Positions 16,272 through 24,414 of a DNA stretch of 64,000 bases are shown one piece after another. The translations under genes and the position numbers were made by a program. The DNA lies in NCBI RefSeq assembly GCF_014653215.1, contig NZ_BNAI01000002.1, positions 496,001-560,000 of the forward strand, in the 5' to 3' direction. A model generated the notes under the pieces. It did no database searches and was not told the DNA's origin. It was given only the letters and a program-made list of their open reading frames with translations. Numbering within the stretch: position 1 is the stretch's first letter; each line of letters opens with the position of its first letter. Origin of the DNA: Pseudolysinimonas yzui. Lineage in GTDB: Bacteria; Actinomycetota; Actinomycetes; Actinomycetales; Microbacteriaceae.

Positions 16272-17549
16272 ATGTCACAGCACACCCCGAGATTGCGCCG
16301 CGTTCTCACGCCCGCCGTCTCACTCCTCGCGCTGGGCGCGCTCGCGCTCACGGGGTGCACCGCACCTCCCGTCGAGGAAGCGACCGAGTTCTCGCTCTAC
16401 TTCCCCGTCGCCGAGTCGGGCGACAACCCCTACAAGGCCCTTGCCGACGCGTACATGGAGGCCAACCCCGACATCACGATCAACGTCGAGGAGGCTGGAG
16501 GCGACACCTACGCTCAAGGTCTCGCGACCAAGCTTCAGGCGGGCAACGCGCCCGACGTCTTCCTGACGGGCCCCGGACGCGGCCAGCTGCACAGCGTGCT
16601 CACGCTCGCTGAGGCGGGCTATCTCGCGCCGCTCGACGACACCGCGGCCGACACGACCATCCCGGCGGGGAACGAGGCGCTGTTCGAGGTCGACGGGACC
16701 ATCTACGCGCAGGGTCTGGACTTCACCGTTGCCGCCGTCGTCGCCAACCTCGCCCTGATGAAGGCCGATGGTCTCGACGGCTACCCGACGACGTACGAGG
16801 ACCTTCTGGATGCCTGCGCTGTCGCACGGGACCACGGACACTCGTTCTTCGTGATCGCCGGTTCGATGCAGCCGAACACGGGCTTCTTCTCGATGGTGAT
16901 GGCCGGTGACCTCGTCTACGGTCCGAACCCGTCGTGGAACGTCGAGCGTCAGGCCGATGAGGTCACCTTCGCCGACGACGAGGGCTGGCAGGAGACCCTC
17001 TCGCGCTTCGAGGAGCTCAACGAGGCGGGCTGCTTCCAGGACTCGCCCGAGGCCGGCACCTTCGACACGATCACCAACAACCTCGTCGGCGAGCTGTCGT
17101 ACGCGGGAGCCATCCCGTCGGGCGCCGCATTCGGACTCGGCGGAGCCAACCCGAACGCGGAGTTCGTGGTGAACCCGTTCCCGGCCGCTACCGCCGACGA
17201 CGCGTTCGTGTCGGCGAGCGTCAACTACGCCCTGGCGATCAATGCCAAGTCGTCGCCCGGAGTGATCGCCTTGGCGAAGGACTTCCTCAACTTCGCCTCG
17301 GGCGAGGGTGCGAATGTCTTCCCGAGCGTCTCGGGCAACCTGCCCGTCGTCGGAGCCGACTTCGGTGCCCTTCCGCCGCAGTACGGCGGAGTCGCGCAGC
17401 TCCTGACCGACGGCAAGACCTACGCCCTGCCGAACTCCGGCTGGGAATCGCCGGAGGTCTACGCAGCACTCGGGACGGGCGTGCAGGGCATCCTCACCGG
17501 CCAGGCAACCGTCGACGACGTCCTCGCCGAGATGGACGCATCCTGGTAA
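16272..17549 (+). CDS. ABC transporter sugar-binding lipoprotein
   Basis: A 425-residue family 1 solute-binding protein. The N terminus is a lipoprotein signal: Arg-rich start, hydrophobic LLALGALAL, then the lipobox LTGC. The mature part has the extracellular binding-protein layout (VEEAGGDTYAQGL, GNAPDVFLTGPGR, FSMVMAGDL). The start ATG follows GAAAGG by eight bases; upstream in-frame codons would spoil the signal peptide. It delivers a sugar or glycoside to the two permeases that follow. Its place beside the glycoside oxidase suggests the C-glycoside, or its O-glycosylated form, is the ligand. Confidence 0.88.
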   Translation: MSQHTPRLRRVLTPAVSLLALGALALTGCTAPPVEEATEFSLYFPVAESGDNPYKALADAYMEANPDITINVEEAGGDTYAQGLATKLQAGNAPDVFLTGPGRGQLHSVLTLAEAGYLAPLDDTAADTTIPAGNEALFEVDGTIYAQGLDFTVAAVVANLALMKADGLDGYPTTYEDLLDACAVARDHGHSFFVIAGSMQPNTGFFSMVMAGDLVYGPNPSWNVERQADEVTFADDEGWQETLSRFEELNEAGCFQDSPEAGTFDTITNNLVGELSYAGAIPSGAAFGLGGANPNAEFVVNPFPAATADDAFVSASVNYALAINAKSSPGVIALAKDFLNFASGEGANVFPSVSGNLPVVGADFGALPPQYGGVAQLLTDGKTYALPNSGWESPEVYAALGTGVQGILTGQATVDDVLAEMDASW

Positions 17550-17604
17550 CCAGGAGCAGAATCTCACCACGCTGAAGCACCACCCAGAGGAATCGACGAG
17601 AGCA

Positions 17605-18564
17605 ATGACGCACACGATCACTCCCTCGGCCGATTCCCGCAGTACCCGGCGCACGGGGACCGGACGTCAGTCCGGCCCCCGTGCCCGGCCCAAGCTCATG
17701 ACCTACGGGTCGTGGTGGTGGGCGCTCCCGGGCCTGCTCGCGGTCTTCTCGGTGCACTACGTCGCCACGGGAATCGGCGCCGGCTACGCCTTCACCGACT
17801 TCAAGGGCATCGGCTCGTTCGAGTGGATCGGCTTCGACAACTTCGTTGAGATCCTGAGTGACAAGAAGGCCTTCGGGTCGATCGGCAACACGGTCTTTCT
17901 CGCACTCGCCTCGCTGGTGATCGTCAACGTCGTCGGGCTGCTTTTCGCTCTCGCCCTCAATCGCGGCATCCGGACCCGCTACATCCTGCGCGTGCTGCTC
18001 TTTCTTCCCGTCGTCCTGAGCCCGCTCGCGGTCTCCTACATCTTCCGCTTCATCTTCCAGGTGGACGGCCCGTTGAACTCGGTTCTCGCGGCCGTCGGAC
18101 TCGAGGCGTGGCAGCGCCCCTGGCTGGCCGATCCGGAGTTCGCGATCTACACGATTCTCGCGGTCATGGTCTGGCAGAACGTCGGGTTCGCCATGATCAT
18201 CTACCTCGCCGGCCTGGCGACCGTCCCGCACGAGATCGAAGAGGCCGCCGCCATCGATGGTGCCGGCGTGTTCTCGCGGTTCTGGCACATCACCCTGCCG
18301 ATGATCCAGCCCTCGGTGGCGATCGCCACCACACTCGGGTTGACCCAGGGTCTCAAAGTCTTCGACCAGGTTCAGGCGATGACTCGAGGTGGCCCCTACG
18401 GAGCCACCGAGACCCTGTCGACCGTCATCTACACCGAGACGTTCGCGAACGCGAACTTCGGCTACGGCGCGGCCCTCTCGCTGGTGTTCACCGTTCTCGT
18501 GCTGGCAGCCGCAGCCTTCCAGCTCTTCATCACCCGCGACCGGAGCCGGAGGGAGGCGAAATGA
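17605..18564 (+). CDS. Sugar ABC transporter permease (MalF type)
   Basis: A 319-residue inner-membrane subunit with a basic N-terminal tail of about 35 residues and six helices. The EAA loop that docks the ATPase reads EEAAAIDGAGVFSRFWHITLP. It precedes the second permease with an ATGA overlap and follows the binding protein by 55 bases. No ATPase gene is present nearby, so a shared multi-use ATPase of the MsiK type encoded elsewhere must drive the system. Confidence 0.9.
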   Translation: MTHTITPSADSRSTRRTGTGRQSGPRARPKLMTYGSWWWALPGLLAVFSVHYVATGIGAGYAFTDFKGIGSFEWIGFDNFVEILSDKKAFGSIGNTVFLALASLVIVNVVGLLFALALNRGIRTRYILRVLLFLPVVLSPLAVSYIFRFIFQVDGPLNSVLAAVGLEAWQRPWLADPEFAIYTILAVMVWQNVGFAMIIYLAGLATVPHEIEEAAAIDGAGVFSRFWHITLPMIQPSVAIATTLGLTQGLKVFDQVQAMTRGGPYGATETLSTVIYTETFANANFGYGAALSLVFTVLVLAAAAFQLFITRDRSRREAK

Positions 18565-19397
18565 TCCGCTATACGAAATGGACCTTGGCTCGCGAGATCG
18601 TGATGTGGGTGTGTGCCGTCATCATGCTCCTGCCCTTCTACCTGCTGGTGAACACGGCACTGAAGACTCCGGCGGATGCCATCGGCACGCCGGCCTTCGA
18701 GCCCGCGCTGCGTCCGACCTTCGACTCGTTCATCGCCATCTTCCAGACCGGCGGCACCAGCAACATCTTCGTCGGGCTCTTCAACAGCGCCGTGATCACC
18801 GCGGGGGCCGTGATCGGGCTGATCGTCGTCGGCGGCGTGACGGCATATGTACTGACCCGCCGACTCTCCCGGGTGAGCACCTGGCTCTATTACCTGATTC
18901 TCGCCGGGATCGTCGTTCCCGCTCAGCTCGGGCTGGTTCCGCTCTACATCGGCGCCCGCACGGTCGGCCTGCTCGGCAGTCCGCTCGGGATGGCCGTCAT
19001 CTACGTCGCCATGCTGACGCCTTTGGCGGTCTTCCTCTATGGCGGCTTCATCCGCGCCTTGCCGACCGAATACGAAGAGGCGGCCACGATCGACGGGGCG
19101 AGTCCGCTGCGCACCTACGTGCAGGTGGTCTTCCCCCTCCTGTCGCCGGCGACCGGCACGATCGCCATCCTGACGGGGCTCATCGTCTGGAACGACTTCT
19201 TCACGCCGCTCATCTTCCTCAACGGGTCGGATTCGGCGACTCTTCCTGTGGTCGTCTACTCCTACGTGAACGGCATCATCGTGCAGTGGAACAACATCTT
19301 CGCGGTGCTGATCGTCGCGCTGCTGCCCATCACCGTGCTGTACCTGATCATGCAGAAGAAGTTCATCCAAGGCTTCAGCGGCGGTCTCAAGAGCTGA
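18561..19397 (+). CDS. Sugar ABC transporter permease (MalG type)
   Basis: A 278-residue permease with six hydrophobic helices. Its EAA loop is EEAATIDGASPLRTYVQVVFP. It begins inside the stop of the first permease (ATGA) behind GGGAGGCG, and pairs with it to form the membrane channel for the importer. It ends the cluster on this side; the next gene is an unrelated methyltransferase 13 bases downstream. Confidence 0.9.
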   Translation: MIRYTKWTLAREIVMWVCAVIMLLPFYLLVNTALKTPADAIGTPAFEPALRPTFDSFIAIFQTGGTSNIFVGLFNSAVITAGAVIGLIVVGGVTAYVLTRRLSRVSTWLYYLILAGIVVPAQLGLVPLYIGARTVGLLGSPLGMAVIYVAMLTPLAVFLYGGFIRALPTEYEEAATIDGASPLRTYVQVVFPLLSPATGTIAILTGLIVWNDFFTPLIFLNGSDSATLPVVVYSYVNGIIVQWNNIFAVLIVALLPITVLYLIMQKKFIQGFSGGLKS

Positions 19398-19410
19398 CGA
19401 GCGCCCTAGA

Positions 19411-20181
19411 GTGGCGCTCGTGAACGCCGACTACCTGAGCAAGAACCTCGCGGTGTGGCAGGGCAAGTCGGTCGACTACGCCACCTGGGCTGCCGGCGCA
19501 TGGGCGTCGGAGGAGATCACCTGGGGATTCTGGCCGGTTCCCGAATCGCAGCTGCGCGTACTGCCCGAGGATCTCGCGGGTCTGGATGTCATCGAGCTCG
19601 GTTGCGGCACGGCCTACTTCTCGGGGTGGCTGGCCCGGCGGGGTGCGCGACCGGTCGGGATCGATCTGTCGCCGGCCCAGCTGGCGACGGCCCGGGCGAT
19701 GCAGACCCGATTTGACCTTCCGTTTCCCTTGATCGAAGGCAACGCCGAACACGTGCCGTTGCCCGACGCGTCATTCGATCTCGCGATCAGCGAGTACGGC
19801 GCTTCCATCTGGTGCGACCCGTACGCGTGGGTGCCGGAGGCGGCGCGCTTGCTGCGGCCCGGGGGCACGCTGGCGTTCCTCGTGAACGGGCTGCAGCTCA
19901 TCCTCACCACTCCGCTGGGTGCCGGCGACGACGATCCGGCGACCGAGCAGCTGCAGCGACCCTCCTTCGGCCTCCACTCCACCGAGTGGGAGGACGGCTC
20001 GGTGTCGTTCACGCTCGAGCACGGCCGCTGGATCCGGCTGCTGCGCGAGAACGGCTTCGAGGTGATCGACCTGCACGAGCTGCAGGCACCCGAGCACACC
20101 ACCGCGACTCCCAGGATCGTCACCGCCGAGTGGGGCCGCCAGTGGCCCGCCGAGGAGATCTGGGTCGCCCGCAAGCGGTGA
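19411..20181 (+). CDS. Class I SAM-dependent methyltransferase
   Basis: A 256-residue methyltransferase. Motif I is DVIELGCGTAYFSGWLA (SAM-binding glycine loop), followed by an acidic turn GIDLSP and motif LPDASFDLAISEYG, all as in the UbiE/Methyltransf_11 group. The start is GTG 19411 or GTG 19420; neither has a strong ribosome site. It follows the ABC permease closely, but nothing links it to C-glycoside use; O-methylation or demodification of a phenolic aglycone would be possible. The substrate is unknown. Confidence 0.78.
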   Translation: MALVNADYLSKNLAVWQGKSVDYATWAAGAWASEEITWGFWPVPESQLRVLPEDLAGLDVIELGCGTAYFSGWLARRGARPVGIDLSPAQLATARAMQTRFDLPFPLIEGNAEHVPLPDASFDLAISEYGASIWCDPYAWVPEAARLLRPGGTLAFLVNGLQLILTTPLGAGDDDPATEQLQRPSFGLHSTEWEDGSVSFTLEHGRWIRLLRENGFEVIDLHELQAPEHTTATPRIVTAEWGRQWPAEEIWVARKR

Positions 20182-20190
20182 CGAGGGGCG

Positions 20191-20511
20191 TCAGGACTGC
20201 GAGACGTCGATGAACGCGTCGAACCGCTTCTTGCGCGCCCGCTGAACCAGCGCGCCGCCGACGATGAGCAACACGAGCCCGATGACGCCGACCGCCATGC
20301 CGCCGAGGTCGGCCCAGTCGGCCATCGCGTACCAGAAGCCCTCCATCGCCCAGCCGAACCAGGGCACGATGAAGTACCAGAACGCGCCGGCGAGCGCGAG
20401 CGCGCCCCCGACCACCACCAGCAGGATGCCGCCGATCGTGCGCCCGACGACGACGACCGCCGGAGCCTCCTCATCCACCGGTTCCGAACCCGGCCCCGCA
20501 GAGATCGTCAC
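20191..20511 (-). CDS. Small membrane protein, two helices
   Basis: A 106-residue protein with an acidic N-terminal stretch, a first membrane segment at about 26-50 (TIGGILLVVVGGALALAGAFWYF) and a second at about 72-90, ending in a basic RARKKR cytoplasmic tail. The GTG start overlaps the stop of the upstream gene (GTGA), so the two are translated together. No family is recognised. It converges with the methyltransferase gene. Confidence 0.6.
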   Translation of the reverse strand: MTISAGPGSEPVDEEAPAVVVVGRTIGGILLVVVGGALALAGAFWYFIVPWFGWAMEGFWYAMADWADLGGMAVGVIGLVLLIVGGALVQRARKKRFDAFIDVSQS

Positions 20512-20774
20512 AGTCCCAACCGCCTTTCGAGATCATCCATCTGGTCTTTCGCCTCGGCGAGGCCGAGGCCCGTCCGTTCCCGCCACAGCTTGATGGCGGT
20601 GATCTTCTGCCCCGAACGCAGGGCATCGAGGATGTCGGCGGGCGGCGCGTCGAGGGACGGGATGCCCGAGGTCGGCATCGCGGAACCCGACCGGTAGTAG
20701 AGCTGCTCGACGAGCTGCGTCAGGTGCGCGACCTGTGCCTTGAGCTCGGCGATGTCTTCCTGATCACTGGCCAC
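20508..20774 (-). CDS. Small protein with ribosomal L7/L12 C-terminal-like domain
   Basis: An 88-residue protein. Residues 1-30 form a heptad-like helix (ELKAQVAHLTQLVEQLY). The C-terminal 45 residues (ILDALRSGQKITAIKLWRERTGLGLAEAKDQM) reproduce the bL12 C-terminal signature: helix, K-ITAIKxxRExTGLGLxEAK. The N-terminal stalk domain that anchors true L12 to the ribosome is replaced by the coiled-coil-like helix, so this is not rplL. Such L12-CTD orphans are seen in Actinobacteria, but their role is not known. It starts at GTG and is coupled to the membrane protein downstream. Confidence 0.75.
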   Translation of the reverse strand: MASDQEDIAELKAQVAHLTQLVEQLYYRSGSAMPTSGIPSLDAPPADILDALRSGQKITAIKLWRERTGLGLAEAKDQMDDLERRLGL

Positions 20775-20783
20775 GCCGACAAC

Positions 20784-21239
20784 CTAGCGGTCGGTGGTCT
20801 CGAACGGCAGCACCCCGTCGGCAGGTACCGACAGCACGCCGTCGTACGGGGTGATCGGACGCCAGCCGGTGTCGTCACGGTCGAGGAACAGCACGAGGTC
20901 GTCGTCGGTCGCGAGGGGGTCCACCCCGTCGGGGAACTCGCTCGCGTCACCCATGCAGGTGAGCGGGGTCGGGGTGATCTCGAGGGCGTCGGGGGCTTCG
21001 CCCTTCAGCGTCTCGGCGACGTCGATCACGTAGACCGGCATCGACACCCCGAGCACGTCACGGGTCGACCCAGTCGGCTCCGCCGTTCCGACGACGACCA
21101 GGGTGGCGTCGTCGTAGGCCTGCTGCGGGGTCTCGTAGTCGACCCACAACACGCAGATCTCGGACCGCACGCAGGCGGTCAGCATCCCGACCACCGCTGC
21201 GACAGTGACCAGTGCGGCGACGGTTGCTCGAACACGCAC
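20784..21239 (-). CDS. Small lipoprotein of unknown function
   Basis: A 151-residue exported protein. It starts at GTG with a short basic head, a hydrophobic core and a lipobox ending LTAC near residue 23. The mature part is acidic, about 120 residues, with three further cysteines (CVLW, LTCMG) and a strand-rich layout with WRPITPYDGVL near the end. The pattern VVVGTAEPTGS and VYVIDVAETLKG is like small secreted proteins that recur in Microbacteriaceae, but no function is known. Its start codon overlaps the arm of the hairpin that probably terminates the permease gene upstream. Confidence 0.6.
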   Translation of the reverse strand: MRVRATVAALVTVAAVVGMLTACVRSEICVLWVDYETPQQAYDDATLVVVGTAEPTGSTRDVLGVSMPVYVIDVAETLKGEAPDALEITPTPLTCMGDASEFPDGVDPLATDDDLVLFLDRDDTGWRPITPYDGVLSVPADGVLPFETTDR

Positions 21240-21279
21240 GACGGCCTCCCGCCGCCAACGTAGCGGAGGGAGGCCGTCG
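21239..21279 (-). terminator. Perfect 12-base hairpin behind the permease gene
   Basis: CGACGGCCTCCC at 21239-21250 pairs with GGGAGGCCGTCG at 21268-21279 across a 17-base loop. Read on the minus strand it lies 14 bases after the permease stop and just at the start codon of the small lipoprotein gene. It is a likely terminator that also covers the downstream start. Confidence 0.65.
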
Positions 21280-21293
21280 GTGAAACGGTGCTG

Positions 21294-22847
21294 CTACTTC
21301 TTCGAGCCGGTTCCGGGCACGTCGCCTTCCATGGCGTCGTAGCCCTCCTTCTGCGGGTCGCCGTGCAGGCCGCCGGAGAGGGCGTACTCCTCTTCGGGCG
21401 ACAGGACCAGGCGGTGTCGACCGTAGATCGCGAACCCGAGCAGCACGAGAAGATACACCGCGATGATCGCGACGATCGCGATGCGATACGGCTCCTGCAC
21501 GAGGAGGCCCACGAAGATCGACAGTGCGATGAGCGCTGCGATCGCGGCGCCGGGGATGCCCCAGGGGCTCTTGTACGGACGGTTCGCGTTCGGGAAGCGG
21601 CGTCGCAGGATGATGAACGACACCATCTGCGCGAAGTACGCGAAGACCGCGCCCCACACCGCGATGTTGAGCACGATCGCCCCCGCGACGCCTCCGGCGC
21701 CCTCGTTGGTCCTCGCGAGGACGTCGACGACGACCAGGGCGACGAACCCGAACACCGCGCCGACGACGAGCGCGACCCACGGGGTCTGGCGCTTGCCAGT
21801 GAGCGAGAAGAACTTCGGGTAGTAACCGGCGCGAGACAGCGAGTACATGTTGCGCCCGTAGGCGAACATGATCCCCTGGAGCGAGGCGAGCAGGCCGATC
21901 AGGGCGAAGATCGCCAGCAGCGCGGCGAGCTGGTCGCCCACGATGGCGCGGAAGCCGTCGAGGAGCGGTTCCAGCGAGGCCCCTGTCGCTTCGGCCCCCA
22001 GCACACCCGTGTTGAGCACGAGCACCAGGACACCGGTGACGATCAGCGTGCCGCGGGCGATGATGCCCGCCCGCGGGATGTCCTTCGCCGGAGCGTGCGA
22101 CTCCTCGGCCGCGAGCGGCAGCTCCTCGATGCCGAGGAAGAACCACATCGCGAACGGCAGGACGAACAGGATCGGGAGCAGGCCGCCGGGCAGGAAGTCG
22201 GACGAGCCGAAGGCCGCCGGGTCGGGAGCGATGTTGAACAGGCTGTCCCAGTTGAACTTGCCCGAGATCAACGCCATCGCCGAGAACACCAGCAGGATCG
22301 CGATCGAGATGATCGAGACGATGATGGCGAACTTGAACGAGATGCTCGCTCCCGCCGAGTTCAGCGCGATGAAGACCAGGTAGAGGACGATCCACCAGAT
22401 CCACATGCTCCCGCTGAGGTCGAAACTCAGCAGTTCCGTGGTGATGCCATTGAGGTACTGCGCTGAGAAGAAGACGATGACCGCCGTCGTCGCGACGTAC
22501 TCGATCGTCTCGGCGAGTCCGGTGATGAGGCCGCCCCACGGTCCCATCGCGGAGCGCGCGAACGAGTAGGCGCCGCCGGTGTGCGGCATTGCGGCTGCCA
22601 TCTCGCCGATGGAGAAGATGAGGCCGTAGTACATGACCACGAGGATGACGAAGGCGATCGCCATCCCGCCGAAGCCGGCGCTGGCGATGCCGAAGTTCCA
22701 GCCGGAGAAGTCACCGGAGATGACGGCGGCGACCGCGAGGCCCCACAGTCCCCAGACGCCGGCGCTTCTCTTGAGTTTGCGCTTCTCGAAGTACTCGGCG
22801 CCGGCGCTGGTGTATTTCACACCGCCTGTGCCCTTGGTCTCAGCCAT
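21294..22847 (-). CDS. APC-family permease, ethanolamine permease-like
   Basis: A 517-residue transporter with 12 predicted helices. The first helix has VISGDFSGWNFGI and is followed by GFGGMAIAFVI, the pattern of the ethanolamine-permease branch (TIGR00908-like) of the APC superfamily; EELPLAAEE in the middle and NRPYKSPWGIPG near the C terminus are also typical. ATG 22847 is used because GGAAGGAA lies just upstream; the frame is open 20 codons further but without a site. It is divergent from a glutamine-synthetase-like ligase operon, so it probably brings in the amine used there. The substrate is inferred. Confidence 0.8.
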   Translation of the reverse strand: MAETKGTGGVKYTSAGAEYFEKRKLKRSAGVWGLWGLAVAAVISGDFSGWNFGIASAGFGGMAIAFVILVVMYYGLIFSIGEMAAAMPHTGGAYSFARSAMGPWGGLITGLAETIEYVATTAVIVFFSAQYLNGITTELLSFDLSGSMWIWWIVLYLVFIALNSAGASISFKFAIIVSIISIAILLVFSAMALISGKFNWDSLFNIAPDPAAFGSSDFLPGGLLPILFVLPFAMWFFLGIEELPLAAEESHAPAKDIPRAGIIARGTLIVTGVLVLVLNTGVLGAEATGASLEPLLDGFRAIVGDQLAALLAIFALIGLLASLQGIMFAYGRNMYSLSRAGYYPKFFSLTGKRQTPWVALVVGAVFGFVALVVVDVLARTNEGAGGVAGAIVLNIAVWGAVFAYFAQMVSFIILRRRFPNANRPYKSPWGIPGAAIAALIALSIFVGLLVQEPYRIAIVAIIAVYLLVLLGFAIYGRHRLVLSPEEEYALSGGLHGDPQKEGYDAMEGDVPGTGSKK

Positions 22848-22959
22848 CACGTTCCTTCCGAATTCCAACGGTGGGGTACGCGGACGACCGGGAACGCCAG
22901 CGTCCACGCTTGCCGACGACTATGGCCCTCATTGGTACTTGGTGTCTACCTTTGGGTGT

Positions 22960-22972
22960 TAACGACTCGTTA
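22960..22972. promoter_or_regulatory. Palindrome between permease and ligase genes, candidate operator
   Basis: TAACGACTCGTTA is a perfect 13-base palindrome in the divergent 199-base gap, 29 bases upstream of TAGGCT (23001-23006), which looks like the -10 of the ligase operon. It is a candidate site for the GntR regulator encoded at the end of that operon. Confidence 0.4.
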
Positions 22973-23046
22973 CAACTGCTGGGCCGCCTTCGGGTCGCCC
23001 TAGGCTGTAATGGTCGAATCCGCGACCGCGAGGAGAGGCACCGTCG

Positions 23047-24414
23047 ATGACCAGCACGCCCACCGGCTCGGGAAACCTGACGCTCGAAGAGCTCAACCGC
23101 CTCATCGACAAGCGGGAGATCGACACGGTCATCGTCGCGTTCGCCGATATGCAGGGCCGCCTGGTGGGCAAGCGGGTCGCGGCCCGGCTGTTCCGCGAGG
23201 ATGTCGCCGAGCACGGCGCCGAGGCCTGCAACTACCTGCTCGCGGTCGATGTCGAGAACAACACCGTCGGCGGCTACGACATCTCGTCGTGGGAGACCGG
23301 ATACGGCGACATGGTGCTCGTGCCCGACTTCGACACGCTGCGCCACATCCCGTGGCTTCCGGGTTCGGCGCTCGTGATGGCCGACCTGCGCACGCCCGAC
23401 GCGGCCCCGGTCACGGTGTCGCCGCGCGAGATCCTCAAGGCCCAGATCGCCCGGCTCGCTGAGAAGGGGCTCGTGCCGTTCGTCGGAACCGAGCTGGAGT
23501 TCATCGTCTTCGACGACTCGTTCCGCGCCGCCTGGGCGAAGGGCTATCGGGAGCTGACCCCGGCATCCGACTACAACATCGACTACGCCCTGCTCGCCTC
23601 GACCCGCATGGAACCGCTGCTGCGCGACATCCGCCTCGGCATGGAGGGCGCCGGCATGTACTGCGAGGGCGTCAAGGGCGAGTGCAATTTCGGGCAGCAG
23701 GAGATCGCGTTCCGCTACGCCGAGGCGCTCGCCACCTGCGACAACCACACGATCTACAAGAACGGCGCGAAAGAGATCGCCGACGCGCACGGCAAGTCGC
23801 TGACCTTCATGGCGAAGTACAACGAGCGCGAAGGCAACTCCTGCCACATCCACCTCTCGGTGCGCGGCACCGACGGGTCGCCGGTCATGGCGGACGGCAA
23901 GGGGATGAGCAAGCTCATGGAGCACTGGATCGCCGGGCTGCTGCACACGATGCGCGAGATGACCCTGTTCTTCGCGCCGAACATCAACTCCTACAAGCGC
24001 TACGTCGAGGGTTCGTTCGCGCCGACCGCCGTCGCCTGGGGCATGGACAACCGCACCTGCGCACTCCGGGTCGTGGGTCACGGTCATGGGTTGCGGGTCG
24101 AGAACCGGGTGCCGGGCGGCGACGTCAACCCCTACCTCGCGGTCGCCGCGATCATCGCCGGCGGGCTCTACGGCATCGAGAACTCTCTCGAGCTCGAGCC
24201 GATGCTGGTCGGCAACGGCTACACGAGCGACAAGCCGCGGGTGCCGGCGACGCTGCGGGATGCCGCCGACCTGTTCGCGGCATCCGACATCGCTCGCGAC
24301 GCGTTCGGTGGCGAAGTCGTCGCGCACTACCTCAACAACGCGCGGATCGAGCAGCGCGCCTACGACGCGGCGATCACCGACTGGGAGCGCGTGCGGGGGT
24401 TCGAGCGACTGTGA
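23047..24414 (+). CDS. Glutamine-synthetase-like gamma-glutamyl-amine ligase
   Basis: A 455-residue GS-fold ligase. It has the beta-grasp N-terminal region, GTELEFIVFDD (metal-binding Glu), CEGVKGECNFGQQE, the NSCHIHLS block with the catalytic His, and NRTCALRVVG with the phosphate-binding Arg. It is not a housekeeping GlnA: its neighbours are a gamma-glutamyl hydrolase and an aldehyde dehydrogenase. Such paralogues (PuuA, Streptomyces GlnA3/GlnA4) join glutamate to putrescine, polyamines or ethanolamine using ATP. AGGAGAGG precedes the ATG. The ethanolamine-type permease next door favours ethanolamine or another amino alcohol. Confidence 0.85.
   Translation: MTSTPTGSGNLTLEELNRLIDKREIDTVIVAFADMQGRLVGKRVAARLFREDVAEHGAEACNYLLAVDVENNTVGGYDISSWETGYGDMVLVPDFDTLRHIPWLPGSALVMADLRTPDAAPVTVSPREILKAQIARLAEKGLVPFVGTELEFIVFDDSFRAAWAKGYRELTPASDYNIDYALLASTRMEPLLRDIRLGMEGAGMYCEGVKGECNFGQQEIAFRYAEALATCDNHTIYKNGAKEIADAHGKSLTFMAKYNEREGNSCHIHLSVRGTDGSPVMADGKGMSKLMEHWIAGLLHTMREMTLFFAPNINSYKRYVEGSFAPTAVAWGMDNRTCALRVVGHGHGLRVENRVPGGDVNPYLAVAAIIAGGLYGIENSLELEPMLVGNGYTSDKPRVPATLRDAADLFAASDIARDAFGGEVVAHYLNNARIEQRAYDAAITDWERVRGFERL

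Noticed and set aside
17605-19397. Missing ATPase as evidence that the sugar importer is broken
   Set aside because: Actinobacterial sugar importers commonly lack a dedicated ATPase and use a shared MsiK-type protein; both EAA loops are intact.
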